Source: Fervidibacter sinensis (GTDB lineage: Bacteria > Armatimonadota > Fervidibacteria > Fervidibacterales > Fervidibacteraceae). Taken from it: DNA of 64,000 nt. The notes below the pieces were generated by a model. The model was not told the origin of the DNA. It was given only the letters and a program-made list of their open reading frames with translations, and searched no databases. Made by a program: the position numbers and the translations under genes. Each line of letters opens with the position of its first letter. Within the stretch, counting starts at the first letter, position 1. Positions 8,005 to 16,899 of the stretch are shown here, piece after piece. The stretch lies in assembly GCA_032161045.1 (NCBI GenBank), contig JAVHTH010000001.1. One strand, written 5' to 3'.

Positions 8005-9756
8005 TTACATCCTGAAAACTTCGCCCATCCTGCGACCCATCAAGCGATTTGCGATGACGAAGGAAAGTCCGAGCACAAGCATGCCCAAAACTCCCATCGC
8101 CGATGCCATCTGCACACCGCCTTCAAGTCGGTTTGAAAGCGCGTAAATTGCTTTCGTGATTGGGAAATAGCGTTGGTCAAAAGCGAGGATGAGGCTGTCG
8201 GAAACTTCAAGCATAGCGAACGCAAACGCCATTATGCCACCGGCAATCAGGTGGGGGACAATTTGAGGCAATGTCACCTTAAGGAAAGTTCGCAACGGCG
8301 ATGCACCCAAGTTCAAAGACGCCTCTTCAAGTGCTTCACTGACTTGTTGCAAACCAGCGTAACAAGCACGAACCATGTAGGGCAGCCTGCGGATGGCGTA
8401 AGCGATGACGAGCAAAAGCACAGGATTTTGGCGCGGGTCAAGGGGAGTATTGGCGAAAGCGCCGACATAACCGAACGCGACGACAATGCCCGGAATCGCA
8501 AGGGGTAACATCGCTGCGCTGTCAAGCCATTGGGGCAAAGGCGCCTTACGGCGAACAACAATGTAAGCAATCGCCAAACCCAAAACAATGTCAAGCAACG
8601 CCGAAGCGAAACTGTAAAACAAACTGTTTCGGATGCTCGTCGCTGCCAAAGGGTAAACGAGCAACTGCTGGAAGTATCGGAGAGTCCATCGGTCGGGCAG
8701 GATCGTCATGAACCATCGGTCGGCGAGAGCGTTGAGCACAACTGCGATGTTGGGCAAAATTGCCAAAAAAGCGACCAACGAAATTGCAGCGGTGATTGCA
8801 ATTGTCAACGGCAGCGGCAAAACTCGCTCACCCGTTTCGCCTGCAGCCCTTGGGATTGTTTGCACTTGCCACCTTTCAGCAAAACGCTTGCTCGTCCAGA
8901 AAATCAACACGCTCAACACCATCACGAGCAAAACCATCGCATAGCCCGTCGGGTCTTCAAGGGCTTGCTCAACCCGGTGGAAAACTTGGACGGCGATGAC
9001 GCGGGTGTAGTTAAAAACGAGCGGTGTTCCCAAGTCGGTGAAAGCGAGAATGAAGACAAGGCTTCCGGCAGCGAACAAGCCGGGTGTCATTAGCGGCAAA
9101 GTGACTGTGCGGAGGAGGCGAAAACCCGAAGCGCCCAAAGATTGCGCCGCTTCTTCAAGTGACCTGTCAATGCGAGCCAGCGCAGCGACGCAGTTAAGGT
9201 AAGCAATGGGCAAAAAGTGAAGCACCTGTAAGATCACAATGCCCCAAAAAGGAAAGTCAAGCCAAGAAGGCGGGTTTGTTGGGTCAACGAGCCCAAGTGA
9301 AATGAGGAGTTGGTTTATCGGACCGAACCGAGCCAAAAGTTTTCGGACAGCAATGGCGCTGACAAATGGCGGCGAAATCATCGGAACAAGTAACAGCACA
9401 CTTAGAACGCTTTTGAACGGCAGTCGGTAACGAACCATTGCGTAAGCGATAGGGATAGCCAGAGCCAAAGTCAAAGCCGTTGATGTAAGCGCGAGCCCGA
9501 AACTGCCTTTGAGTGCATCGGCTAATTGCGGGTCACGCAAGAGCAATGCGAAAAAGTCAAGAGTGAATTGCCCTTCGTAAACGACGGCACCTTTGAGCAT
9601 GAAGGCAATGGGATAGAAAAGGAAGCCGAAAAAGACAAGCCATAAAGCAGCCCAAAGCGTTAGCGTCGTTGGCGAGTATTCATAGCGCAGCCTCCTCAGC
9701 GACCTCGTAAGGGAGAAGGATGAGGTCGTCGGGAGCGAACCTGATCCTGACTTCAT
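8005..9756 (-). CDS. ABC importer permease, two fused permease domains (FbpB/AfuB type)
   Basis: The 583-residue membrane protein has two binding-protein-dependent permease domains with about 12 membrane segments. Both copies of the EAA loop that contacts the ATPase are visible: LEEAAQSLGASGFRLLR in the first half and LEEASLNLGASPLRTFLK in the second. This double layout is typical of ferric-iron, and also thiamine or 2-aminoethylphosphonate, importers. An open frame extends to 9861, but the ATG at 9756 has GGAGGG seven bases upstream and is chosen here. It still overlaps the ATPase gene by 77 bases in another frame. No periplasmic binding protein is nearby, so the substrate stays open. Confidence 0.85.
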   Translation of the reverse strand: MKSGSGSLPTTSSFSLTRSLRRLRYEYSPTTLTLWAALWLVFFGFLFYPIAFMLKGAVVYEGQFTLDFFALLLRDPQLADALKGSFGLALTSTALTLALAIPIAYAMVRYRLPFKSVLSVLLLVPMISPPFVSAIAVRKLLARFGPINQLLISLGLVDPTNPPSWLDFPFWGIVILQVLHFLPIAYLNCVAALARIDRSLEEAAQSLGASGFRLLRTVTLPLMTPGLFAAGSLVFILAFTDLGTPLVFNYTRVIAVQVFHRVEQALEDPTGYAMVLLVMVLSVLIFWTSKRFAERWQVQTIPRAAGETGERVLPLPLTIAITAAISLVAFLAILPNIAVVLNALADRWFMTILPDRWTLRYFQQLLVYPLAATSIRNSLFYSFASALLDIVLGLAIAYIVVRRKAPLPQWLDSAAMLPLAIPGIVVAFGYVGAFANTPLDPRQNPVLLLVIAYAIRRLPYMVRACYAGLQQVSEALEEASLNLGASPLRTFLKVTLPQIVPHLIAGGIMAFAFAMLEVSDSLILAFDQRYFPITKAIYALSNRLEGGVQMASAMGVLGMLVLGLSFVIANRLMGRRMGEVFRM

Positions 9757-10774
9757 TCGGCAACCCTCCGTTCGTGGGTCGGAAGTGCAAAGCCTTGACA
9801 GAAGTTTCACCGATTTTAGCGACGACTTCAACGGTTTCGCCCAAGTAAACTGTTTGCTCAATGCGGGCTAAGAAGGTGTTAGGTTGGCTCAGCGATTCCG
9901 CTCGGTCAAACGCTATGGAAACCATTTCCGGACGAATCATGACCCAAACTTTTTCGCCTTCCCTGAGCGTGAAAGAAGGGGGTTGACAATTCACTTGACC
10001 GAAAGCGGTTTCAACGATAACCAAATCCGAGTGGACGCTTTTGACTCGCCCTTCCCAAACATTCGCATCGCCGAGGAATTCCGCAACGAAGCGAGTGCGG
10101 GGCTTGCGGTAAAGTTCGGTTGGAATTCCAACTTGAACGATTTGACCGTCGTGCATGACGGCAATCCTGTCAGCCATAGCGAGTGCTTCTTTCTGGTCGT
10201 GGGTAACATAAACTGTCGTGACACCCAATTGACGCTGGAGCGCTTTCAATTCGCTTCTCATCTCCGCTCGCAGTTTCGCGTCCAAGTTGGACAAAGGTTC
10301 GTCAAGCAAAAGCAAATCTGGTTGGACGGCTATGGCTCTCGCAAGAGCCACCCTTTGTTGTTGACCACCCGAAAGTTGCAAAGGCAACCGCTTCTCAAAA
10401 CCTTCAAGCCGAACGAGCCTTAGCGCTTCTTTCACCCTTCGTTCAATTTCATTGCGAGGCAACTTCCGGACTTTCAGCCCATAAGCCACATTTTCCCAGA
10501 CACTCATGTGTGGGAACAGCGCATAATGCTGAAAGACCATCGCTGCGTTTCGCTTATGCGGCGGCACAAAGGTTACATCGCGGTCGCCGAAAAAGACGCG
10601 CCCTTCGTCAGGGAACAGAAAGCCTGCGAGAACACGCAAAAAAGTCGTCTTGCCACAGCCCGAAGGTCCGAGCACGAAAAAGAACTCGCCCGGCTTGATT
10701 TCAAGCGACACACCTTTCAACACCAGCGTTTTGCCAAGATGCTTGACAATGTTTTGAGCCGTTACGGAAACCAT
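9680..10774 (-). CDS. ABC importer ATP-binding protein (FbpC/PotA type)
   Basis: The 364-residue ATPase has Walker A GPSGCGKTT, Q-loop VFQHYALFPHM, signature LSGGQQQRVALARA, Walker B DLLLLDEPLSNLDA and switch VTHDQKEAL. A C-terminal TOBE-like regulatory domain of about 120 residues follows, as in iron, polyamine and sugar importers. It is the first gene of a two-gene leftward unit; its end overlaps the permease start by 77 bases, implying coupled translation. It energises uptake of an unidentified solute, with ferric iron the most common assignment for this fused-permease arrangement. Confidence 0.9.
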   Translation of the reverse strand: MVSVTAQNIVKHLGKTLVLKGVSLEIKPGEFFFVLGPSGCGKTTFLRVLAGFLFPDEGRVFFGDRDVTFVPPHKRNAAMVFQHYALFPHMSVWENVAYGLKVRKLPRNEIERRVKEALRLVRLEGFEKRLPLQLSGGQQQRVALARAIAVQPDLLLLDEPLSNLDAKLRAEMRSELKALQRQLGVTTVYVTHDQKEALAMADRIAVMHDGQIVQVGIPTELYRKPRTRFVAEFLGDANVWEGRVKSVHSDLVIVETAFGQVNCQPPSFTLREGEKVWVMIRPEMVSIAFDRAESLSQPNTFLARIEQTVYLGETVEVVAKIGETSVKALHFRPTNGGLPNEVRIRFAPDDLILLPYEVAEEAAL

Positions 10775-10840
10775 CTCGGATCACCGTTTGGGCTTAGTCG
10801 TGGCTAAAACCACTCCTACACAATTCCGCCGTTAACTTTG

Positions 10841-11083
10841 TCACCAACCACCGGATTTGTCGGTGGCGTGAGTAACTGAAACGCCTGCAGATTGCAGTTT
10901 CTCAAACTCTTCAGGTGTTAGACCTGCTTGCCTCAAAATGCTTCGCAAAGTTCCAACCGCAACTTCCTTATGTTGAGGCACGATGGCAACCCTTAAACCT
11001 TCTGGCGTCTCTTTAGCAAACTTGACATGACTACCTTTTTGGCCGACGATACGAAAGCCTGCTGCTTCCAACTTGCGCTTCAC
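10841..11083 (-). CDS. hicA: HicA-like mRNA interferase toxin
   Basis: The 80-residue product has the HicA fold signature: a helix KRKLEAAGF, then the strand with the catalytic His in QKGSHVKF, and VAIVPQHKEVAVGTLRSILRQAGL. HicA cleaves mRNA and tmRNA and is blocked by HicB. The start is GTG at 11083; the frame is open upstream through LIPYRE, so a few more N-terminal residues may be present if a non-standard start is used. It is 20 bases downstream of hicB, on the same strand. The order here is antitoxin first. Confidence 0.82.
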   Translation of the reverse strand: MKRKLEAAGFRIVGQKGSHVKFAKETPEGLRVAIVPQHKEVAVGTLRSILRQAGLTPEEFEKLQSAGVSVTHATDKSGGW

Positions 11084-11103
11084 TTCCCGATAGGGTATAA
11101 GGC

Positions 11104-11310
11104 TTAAGGGACATTCACTTCTGCCTCCACTTTCACGACTTTTGGAGTAATTGTCGGGCGCGGTTCTTCAAAGTAAAGCTCCAACGCCTCTTTTAAGTTC
11201 TCAAGCGCTTCTTTTTCTGTTCTTCCTTGACTGGCGACATCAACTTCCAAGCACTGAGCGATAAACCATCTACCTTCACGCCAAACGATAGCGGTAAAGG
11301 ACCGCTTCAT
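11104..11310 (-). CDS. hicB: HicB-like antitoxin
   Basis: The 68-residue protein matches the short HicB form: FTAIVWREGRWFIAQCLEVDVASQG followed by the helix TEKEALENLKEALELYFEE. This partial RNase H-like domain binds and neutralises HicA. No C-terminal ribbon-helix-helix or helix-turn-helix DNA-binding extension is present, so any autoregulation would depend on other parts. It is first in the two-gene unit with hicA. Confidence 0.82.
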   Translation of the reverse strand: MKRSFTAIVWREGRWFIAQCLEVDVASQGRTEKEALENLKEALELYFEEPRPTITPKVVKVEAEVNVP

Positions 11311-11555
11311 TTTCTTTCACCCCTTGTCAATTCAGGGAGCGCGACTTAGCACAAGTTTCAAATCAGTCAAGGACCAATCTCCATAGTGCGATGATTTTGG
11401 GCTCGGCAGGGACCGAACTCGCCAATACGCTACACAAAACTATGCGACATTAGAGCCTGACTCGTAAAGCGGAAAGTCTTGTCTTGCTTTGCTGCGCTGC
11501 TGGAGTTATTATTCCTTCAGCGGTCGCACTCTCACAATTGCGAGGAGGTCGGTTT

Positions 11556-12611
11556 ATGCAAGCGACTGAATTGCTTGAGCGAGTGCAAAGGCTCAAAGAA
11601 GAGGCGGAACACGCTTTGGAAAAGGCTGAAACCCTTGAAGAAGTTGAGGAAATTAGGAGAAGGTTTTTGGGACGCAAAGGCGAACTGAACACGATTTTGC
11701 GCAGCCTTTCACAACTTTCTCCTGAGGAGAGAAGGCAAGTTGGCTCAGAAGCCAATGCACTTCGCGATTGGCTTGAGGAAGCACTTTGGAAGCGGGAGCA
11801 GGAAGTTCGTGAAATAACTTTGCAAAGGCGATTGGCTCGCGAGCGGATTGATGTCACTTTGCCCGGGCGAATTTGGCAGCCGGGAGGGCTTCACCCGCTG
11901 ACTTTGACCATTAACGAAATTTGCAGCATCTTCACCGATTTGGGTTTTGAGGTCGTTGACGGTCCTGAGGTTGAGGATGAATGGCACAACTTCATCGCTT
12001 TGAACATTCCACCTGACCACCCGGCGCGAGATGACCACGACAGTTTTTACATCGCCGGCAATTGGGAACCGGGCAAAGAGGTTTTGCTTCGGACGGAAAC
12101 ATCAGCAGTTCAGATTCGCGTCATGGAGAGCCGACAGCCGCCAATTCGTATCGTTTCGCCCGGGCGAGTTTACAGGCGCGACCCATTTGACCGAACTCAT
12201 TCGCCAGTATTCCACCAAGTTGAGGGATTGCTCGTTGACGAAGATGTAACTTTTGCCGACTTAAAGGGAACGCTTTATGCTTTCGCCCAGCGCTTCTTTG
12301 GCGAATGGGTTCAAATTCGCTTCCGACCCCATCACTTCCCCTTCACCGAACCGAGCGCTGAAGTTTTGGTTAGTTGCGTTTTCTGCAAAGGCAGCGGTTG
12401 TGGTGTTTGCAAGCAAACGGGATGGCTTGAGGTTCTCGGCTGCGGCATGGTTCACCCTGCAGTTCTGGAAAATGTCGGTTACGACCCTGAGAAGTGGCAA
12501 GGTTACGCTTTCGGGATGGGAGTTGAGAGGTTGGCAATGCTCCGCTACGGAATTGACGACATTCGCCTCTTCTACGAAAACGATTTGCGTTTCTTGAGGC
12601 AGTTTGACTGA
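11556..12611 (+). CDS. pheS: Phenylalanine-tRNA ligase alpha subunit
   Basis: The 351-residue protein is full length for bacterial PheS. The N-terminal coiled coil (about 1-85) that holds tRNA-Phe is followed by the class II aminoacylation core: motif 2 region SPGRVYRRDPFDRTHSPVFHQ (seen in part as RVYRRDPFDRTHSPVFHQ) and motif 3 GYAFGMGVERLAML. The Cys-rich insertion CVFCKGSGCGVC is also seen. The open frame extends to 11484, but ATG 11556 has GAGGAGGT six bases upstream. It forms an alpha2-beta2 enzyme with PheT, which is not in this window, so pheS is unlinked from pheT here. Confidence 0.95.
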   Translation: MQATELLERVQRLKEEAEHALEKAETLEEVEEIRRRFLGRKGELNTILRSLSQLSPEERRQVGSEANALRDWLEEALWKREQEVREITLQRRLARERIDVTLPGRIWQPGGLHPLTLTINEICSIFTDLGFEVVDGPEVEDEWHNFIALNIPPDHPARDDHDSFYIAGNWEPGKEVLLRTETSAVQIRVMESRQPPIRIVSPGRVYRRDPFDRTHSPVFHQVEGLLVDEDVTFADLKGTLYAFAQRFFGEWVQIRFRPHHFPFTEPSAEVLVSCVFCKGSGCGVCKQTGWLEVLGCGMVHPAVLENVGYDPEKWQGYAFGMGVERLAMLRYGIDDIRLFYENDLRFLRQFD

Positions 12612-12782
12612 TTAGGTTCTGAAATTTTGCCAATGGCTTTTTGCCTGACTGCCGGTTGAACTAACCCTGCTTTCAGGCATCAGGATTTTTCTGTAAAGGG
12701 TGTTGGGGCAATTCCCTACATACTTTTCCCACAATCAAATGCCAAATTGAAATTGCTATTCGGAAAGCGGAGGGAAATTGCC

Positions 12783-14348
12783 ATGGAACCAACGGGACAG
12801 GTTGTTCGATTAACGACGACGGTTTGCCCATTTTGTGGGGTTGGATGCGGGTTAGTGGTGGAAGGGGAGAGTGCGTTTCCGCTCCGCTCCCACCCAATTA
12901 CGCAAGGTTCGCTCTCCATAAGGGGATGGAGCACGGGTGAACTTTTGAAATCGCCGCTAAGGGTTAAAACCGCTCTCGTTCGTTCCCCAAGCGGTTCTTC
13001 CCAACCCATTGAGGTTTCCCAAGCGATTAAACTCATTGTGGAGCGACTCCAGTCTTTGCGCGAACGATACGGCAGTGAAGTTATTGGGATTCTGGGCTCC
13101 GCCCGCTTGACAAATGAAGAGAATAGGCTCATTCGCCAGTTGGCGGTTGCTTTAGGAACTCCCCATCTTGACTCCTTCCAGCGCTTGGGTTATTTGCCTT
13201 TCAACTCGGTCGGGTTGGAAAGCATTGAAGAAGCGTCAGCCATAAATGTCTTGGCAGTTGACCTCGCTCACCGCTTCCCTCAAGTTTTCAAGCGAGTTTC
13301 AAAAGCGCTAAAACGCGGTGTGACGGTCCGCTTCATTGATAGCCGACAAGTGCAACTTGCAAGGATGGCAACTGAGCATGTTCGCCCGCTGCCGGGACAA
13401 GAGTTAAATGCCTTGACATCTTCTAACGGGGATGGAGAAGTCGTTTTGATTTCGTCGGAAGTCGCTTTGCATGGACAAGGGGCAAAAGCCATTGAAGCAC
13501 TTCAAGGGCGCAAAGTTATGTTCCTGACCGACTATGTCAATCAGAGGGGAATGATTGAAGCGGGAGTTCGTCCTTTCCCTGACGGTGCATCGGCATACGA
13601 GATGCTCCAGCGTGCTCTCACTGGGGATTTGAAAGCGTTGCTGATTTTCGCCGACGACCCCTTTGAATTCTTCCCGGAACTCGCCACCAAAGCGTTCAAC
13701 CAAATTGAGTTCATTGTCGTCGTTGATGCTGTGGAAACTCAAGCGATGAAATACGCCCATGTGGTTTTGCCCGGTGCGTTGCTTGCGGAAAAGGAAGGGA
13801 CATTTACGAACTGTGAAGGGCGAGTTCAAGCGTTGGAACCCGTTACTCCGCCATTGACTGGCTTGACAGAAAGACAAATTCTGGAGGAAATGTTGCGGTT
13901 GCTGGGAGAGATTCCGGAAATCAGCGAGGCTTCTCCTTTCTCGGTCAACTCAACGAGTATTGAACCCGAAAGCCCGACGGAAGAGCGTCCGTTCGTTGTC
14001 GCCCTTGATAGTGGAACTTTCTGGAACAATCACGCCCTTTCAAAAGCATCGGTCACGGTTTGGCGTGAAATGCGTCGCCCATTTGTTGACTTCCCTAATG
14101 GCTATGTCCTTGTCAACCCCGAAGACGCTCGTGAACTCGGAATCAGAATGTTTGCACCTGTCAAGATGGAAAGTGCGGAAGGGGAAATTACTTTGCCCGC
14201 AAACATTGACGAAAGGGCAGCGAGAGGGACTTTGTTGGTGCCGATGTTTCTTTGGGAAAAAGTCGGCACTGCGTTGGGCGCATTACAGTTTGACACGAGT
14301 TTGAGAATCCCGGTCTTCCGACCGACGGCGGTGAAGATTGTCAAGTAA
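12783..14348 (+). CDS. Degenerate formate-dehydrogenase-like molybdopterin oxidoreductase subunit
   Basis: The 521-residue protein aligns by eye with the formate dehydrogenase/NuoG catalytic family: N-terminal CPFCGVGCG, central EKEGTFTNCEGRVQALEP, and a C-terminal molybdopterin-dinucleotide-binding-like domain. Key residues are lost. The fourth cluster cysteine (usual LCVKGR) is Ser in SLSIRG, and the usual active-site RLC/U-H is RLGY (about residues 134-137). It is also shorter than the usual 680-800 residues. It therefore probably lacks formate chemistry and serves as a structural or electron-passing subunit, as in complex I NuoG. The start ATG 12783 follows GGAGGG. It is the first gene of the hydrogenase cluster. 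Confidence 0.75.
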   Translation: MEPTGQVVRLTTTVCPFCGVGCGLVVEGESAFPLRSHPITQGSLSIRGWSTGELLKSPLRVKTALVRSPSGSSQPIEVSQAIKLIVERLQSLRERYGSEVIGILGSARLTNEENRLIRQLAVALGTPHLDSFQRLGYLPFNSVGLESIEEASAINVLAVDLAHRFPQVFKRVSKALKRGVTVRFIDSRQVQLARMATEHVRPLPGQELNALTSSNGDGEVVLISSEVALHGQGAKAIEALQGRKVMFLTDYVNQRGMIEAGVRPFPDGASAYEMLQRALTGDLKALLIFADDPFEFFPELATKAFNQIEFIVVVDAVETQAMKYAHVVLPGALLAEKEGTFTNCEGRVQALEPVTPPLTGLTERQILEEMLRLLGEIPEISEASPFSVNSTSIEPESPTEERPFVVALDSGTFWNNHALSKASVTVWREMRRPFVDFPNGYVLVNPEDARELGIRMFAPVKMESAEGEITLPANIDERAARGTLLVPMFLWEKVGTALGALQFDTSLRIPVFRPTAVKIVK

Positions 14349-14367
14349 AGGATGGGAGGCTTCCATC

Positions 14368-15549
14368 ATGGAGCAGCGATGGATTAGCGAGGAGAATTTG
14401 AGAGCGATTTTGGCGGAGTTGGCTCAAGAGGGGCGACTTATCGCACCGGTGAAAATTGGCGACGAAGTTGTTTTCCGAAAAGTCAGTGGTGTGGAGCAAA
14501 TTTGTCCTGACCCCGAATATGTCAACTCCTTTATCCCGCCAAAAGAGTTACTTCTGCCCGCCCGTCAAAGATTGCTCCGATACCGAATTGATGACGGCGT
14601 GAAGGCAATAGAGCCTGAAGTTGAAGACATACCCGAGCAAGTCATTTTCGGCATCAGAAGTTGCGATGTGGCTGGGATTGAATACTTGACAAAGTTCCTT
14701 TCGGGCGAAATGTTCGGTCGCCCCGATTTAGCCGATGGGCTTTTCATGAAGCGAAAAGAAAGGTTGACGATTTTGAGTGTGGTTTGCCAGCAGCCTGCGG
14801 AAACTTGCATGTGCGTTTGTTGCGAAGGCGGTCCCGCCCTTGAAAGCGGATTTGATTGGCAACTCATGAAACTTGAAAAAGGTTGGCTCGTTGAGGTCGG
14901 AAGCGAGAAGGGCAGGGAACTTGTTGAAAGGTTCAGACAATGGTTGCCCCTTGCAAGCGAAGAGGCAATTGCTGAAAAAGAGGAACGAGTCCAACGGGTA
15001 ATCGCTGACTTTCGTAAGTTCAGTCCACACAGAGTTCAAACCATGGCTGCTTCAAGGATGCTTTCAAAAGGGCGGCTTGAACACGCTTTCTGGCAGCGAA
15101 TTGGTGAGCGGTGTGTTGAATGTGGCGGTTGCGCTTTCGTTTGCCCAACTTGCTACTGCTTCAATGTCGCCGATTTACCAATGGAACGGCAAGAGAGTGA
15201 CGGGAATTTGGTTCCATTGGTTCCGGGGGCACCTGTAAAAGTCCCGACAAAAGGCGAATGGGAAAGGATCCGCTGCCGAGACAGTTGCATGCTGGCTGGC
15301 TATGTCCGCCATGCGGGTGGAATTTACCCACGCCGAACAACTGGTGAACGATGTTTGACCCGCTTCTTCCACAAACTCTCTTGGCAGTTCCACTTCCGCA
15401 TGGGAAGGCTCGGCTGCACTGGGTGTGGAAGGTGCATCGTCACATGCATGGGCAATATCGGAATTAGCCAAGTCTCCGACGAGATGGTGGAAGCGTTGAC
15501 AGGCGTTCCTGCAAGGGAAAGGGAGATTGTTTTGCGAAAAGCCATGTGA
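14368..15549 (+). CDS. Sulfhydrogenase beta-type iron-sulfur subunit
   Basis: The 393-residue protein resembles the beta subunit of archaeal sulfhydrogenases and AsrA of anaerobic sulfite reductase. Two C-terminal [4Fe-4S] motifs are clear, CVECGGCAFVCPTCYC and CTGCGRCIVTC, with further cysteines in CMCVCCEGG near residue 150. It should carry electrons between the flavin subunit encoded next and the hydrogenase module. ATG 14368 has GGGAGG upstream; an in-frame earlier ATG (14338) would overlap the preceding gene by 11 bases. It is 19 bases after the preceding gene. Confidence 0.85.
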   Translation: MEQRWISEENLRAILAELAQEGRLIAPVKIGDEVVFRKVSGVEQICPDPEYVNSFIPPKELLLPARQRLLRYRIDDGVKAIEPEVEDIPEQVIFGIRSCDVAGIEYLTKFLSGEMFGRPDLADGLFMKRKERLTILSVVCQQPAETCMCVCCEGGPALESGFDWQLMKLEKGWLVEVGSEKGRELVERFRQWLPLASEEAIAEKEERVQRVIADFRKFSPHRVQTMAASRMLSKGRLEHAFWQRIGERCVECGGCAFVCPTCYCFNVADLPMERQESDGNLVPLVPGAPVKVPTKGEWERIRCRDSCMLAGYVRHAGGIYPRRTTGERCLTRFFHKLSWQFHFRMGRLGCTGCGRCIVTCMGNIGISQVSDEMVEALTGVPAREREIVLRKAM

Positions 15550-15594
15550 AATTTTGGGGAAGGCAAATTCTAAATTTCGCCGAGGTGAAAGTTG

Positions 15595-16485
15595 ATGGAG
15601 ACCCGATTAGAGGCAAAACAACAAGGAGACGGGGCATCGCTCTATGTTCCGAAACTCGTCCGAATTTTGGAGATGAAAACCGAAGTGCCTGCCGAGGCTA
15701 TCACTGGACCTATCGTCAACTTTACGATAGAGCGCAACGGTATTGACTTTCGTCCGGGGCAATTTTTTGAGATCAGCGTCTTCGGCGCCGGTGAAGTCCC
15801 CATTTCAATCTCGTCGCCGCCGAGTTTGAAGGACAAAATCATCCTGTCAGTGAGAGCGGCAGGTTATGTCACAAGTTTGCTCCATCAATTGAAGCCCGGC
15901 GATGTCATCGGTTTGCGAGGTCCTCTCGGAAACGGTTTCCCAATGGAGGAATTTTACGGACTTGACATCTTGTTCGTCGCAGGCGGTATTGGTCTTGCTC
16001 CCCTTAGAGGTTTACTTTGGGAGATGCTGTTTCAGCGAGAGAACTTTGGGCGAATTTTATTGCTTTACGGTGCCCGAACGCCGATGGACTTGATGTATCA
16101 GTGGCAGTTGCCTGAATGGGAAGAGAAAGGCGTTGAAATTCACTTGAGCGTTGATATCGGCGACGGTGTTTGGGAGAAGGAAACACACCCGCCACGCAAA
16201 GTCGGCGTGGTGACGACTTTGTTCACTGACATTCAAATTGACCCGACACGAACTGTCGCTTTCGTTTGCGGTCCGCCGATCATGATTCGGTTCGCTTTGC
16301 TCGGTTTGACCCGAGACTTGAAAATCCCGCCTGAGCGATGCATTGCGACTTTGGAGCGACACATGAAATGCGGTGTGGGTAAGTGCGGTCATTGTATCGT
16401 TGGCGACAAGTATGTTTGCATGGACGGACCGGTTTTCAGTTACGCAGAACTTTCTCGGTTGGCAACCATTGAGGAGCCGTGGTAA
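15595..16485 (+). CDS. Sulfhydrogenase gamma-type FAD/NAD(P) reductase subunit
   Basis: The 296-residue protein is of the ferredoxin-NADP reductase family. RPGQFFEISVFG and PISISSPP mark the FAD domain, and FVAGGIGLAPLRGLLWEM the NAD(P)-binding site. A C-terminal [2Fe-2S]-type cluster motif CGVGKCGHCIVGDKYVC follows. This is the layout of HydG (gamma) of archaeal sulfhydrogenase and of PyrK/DHOD-type subunits. With the beta subunit it likely exchanges electrons with NAD(P)H. ATG 15595 is chosen; an overlapping TTG at 15592 is the alternative. The next genes lie on the opposite strand. Confidence 0.88.
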   Translation: METRLEAKQQGDGASLYVPKLVRILEMKTEVPAEAITGPIVNFTIERNGIDFRPGQFFEISVFGAGEVPISISSPPSLKDKIILSVRAAGYVTSLLHQLKPGDVIGLRGPLGNGFPMEEFYGLDILFVAGGIGLAPLRGLLWEMLFQRENFGRILLLYGARTPMDLMYQWQLPEWEEKGVEIHLSVDIGDGVWEKETHPPRKVGVVTTLFTDIQIDPTRTVAFVCGPPIMIRFALLGLTRDLKIPPERCIATLERHMKCGVGKCGHCIVGDKYVCMDGPVFSYAELSRLATIEEPW

Positions 16486-16494
16486 ACGATGCTT

Positions 16495-16881
16495 TCACGC
16501 ATTCAGGATTTCCAAAACAAGTTGGGGACCGTTGAGCCTAAGGTCAAGACTGTTGATGACATTGCGACCGAGGATGAACTCTGTTATCGTAGCCGCAACC
16601 ACCCGCACATTCTGAAGGCTCAATTGACCGATTGCGAGATGCAAATCATAGACGATGAGGTGTTGGGAAGTTCCGTCAATTCCAACTACGAAAGCGTCAC
16701 CCACAGGAACCAACCGAAGTCGCGAAGGAAGCCAGTTTGGGACGACGGTTATGTCCGCACCTGTGTCAAGCAAAGCGTTTGCAATAAGGCTCAATTGTGG
16801 GTCAGTGGGCGACAAAAACCTTACAGCCACAACGGGCGCAGGTGGAGAGTAACTGGCATCGTATGGCGATCGCAAACTCAT
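16495..16881 (-). CDS. Retropepsin-like (clan AA) aspartic protease
   Basis: The 128-residue protein has the single-domain aspartic protease pattern: ALLDTGADITVVP holds the catalytic DTG (about residues 39-41), and EFILGRNVINSLDL matches the second hydrophobic-Gly motif. Such small proteins act as homodimers, with one Asp from each copy. It is on the minus strand inside the plus-strand hydrogenase cluster, ending nine bases from the end of the flavin subunit gene, and lies 18 bases downstream of a DUF5678-like gene. The target is unknown. Retropepsin-like genes of this size recur as accessory two-gene units in thermophiles and cyanobacteria. Confidence 0.8.
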   Translation of the reverse strand: MSLRSPYDASYSPPAPVVAVRFLSPTDPQLSLIANALLDTGADITVVPNWLPSRLRLVPVGDAFVVGIDGTSQHLIVYDLHLAIGQLSLQNVRVVAATITEFILGRNVINSLDLRLNGPQLVLEILNA

Positions 16882-16899
16882 GGAGAATCCCCCTCAAAG

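Noticed and set aside
11311..11555. T-box or Phe leader attenuator before pheS
   Set aside because: No T-box sequence, no Phe-rich leader peptide and no convincing terminator/antiterminator pair could be found.
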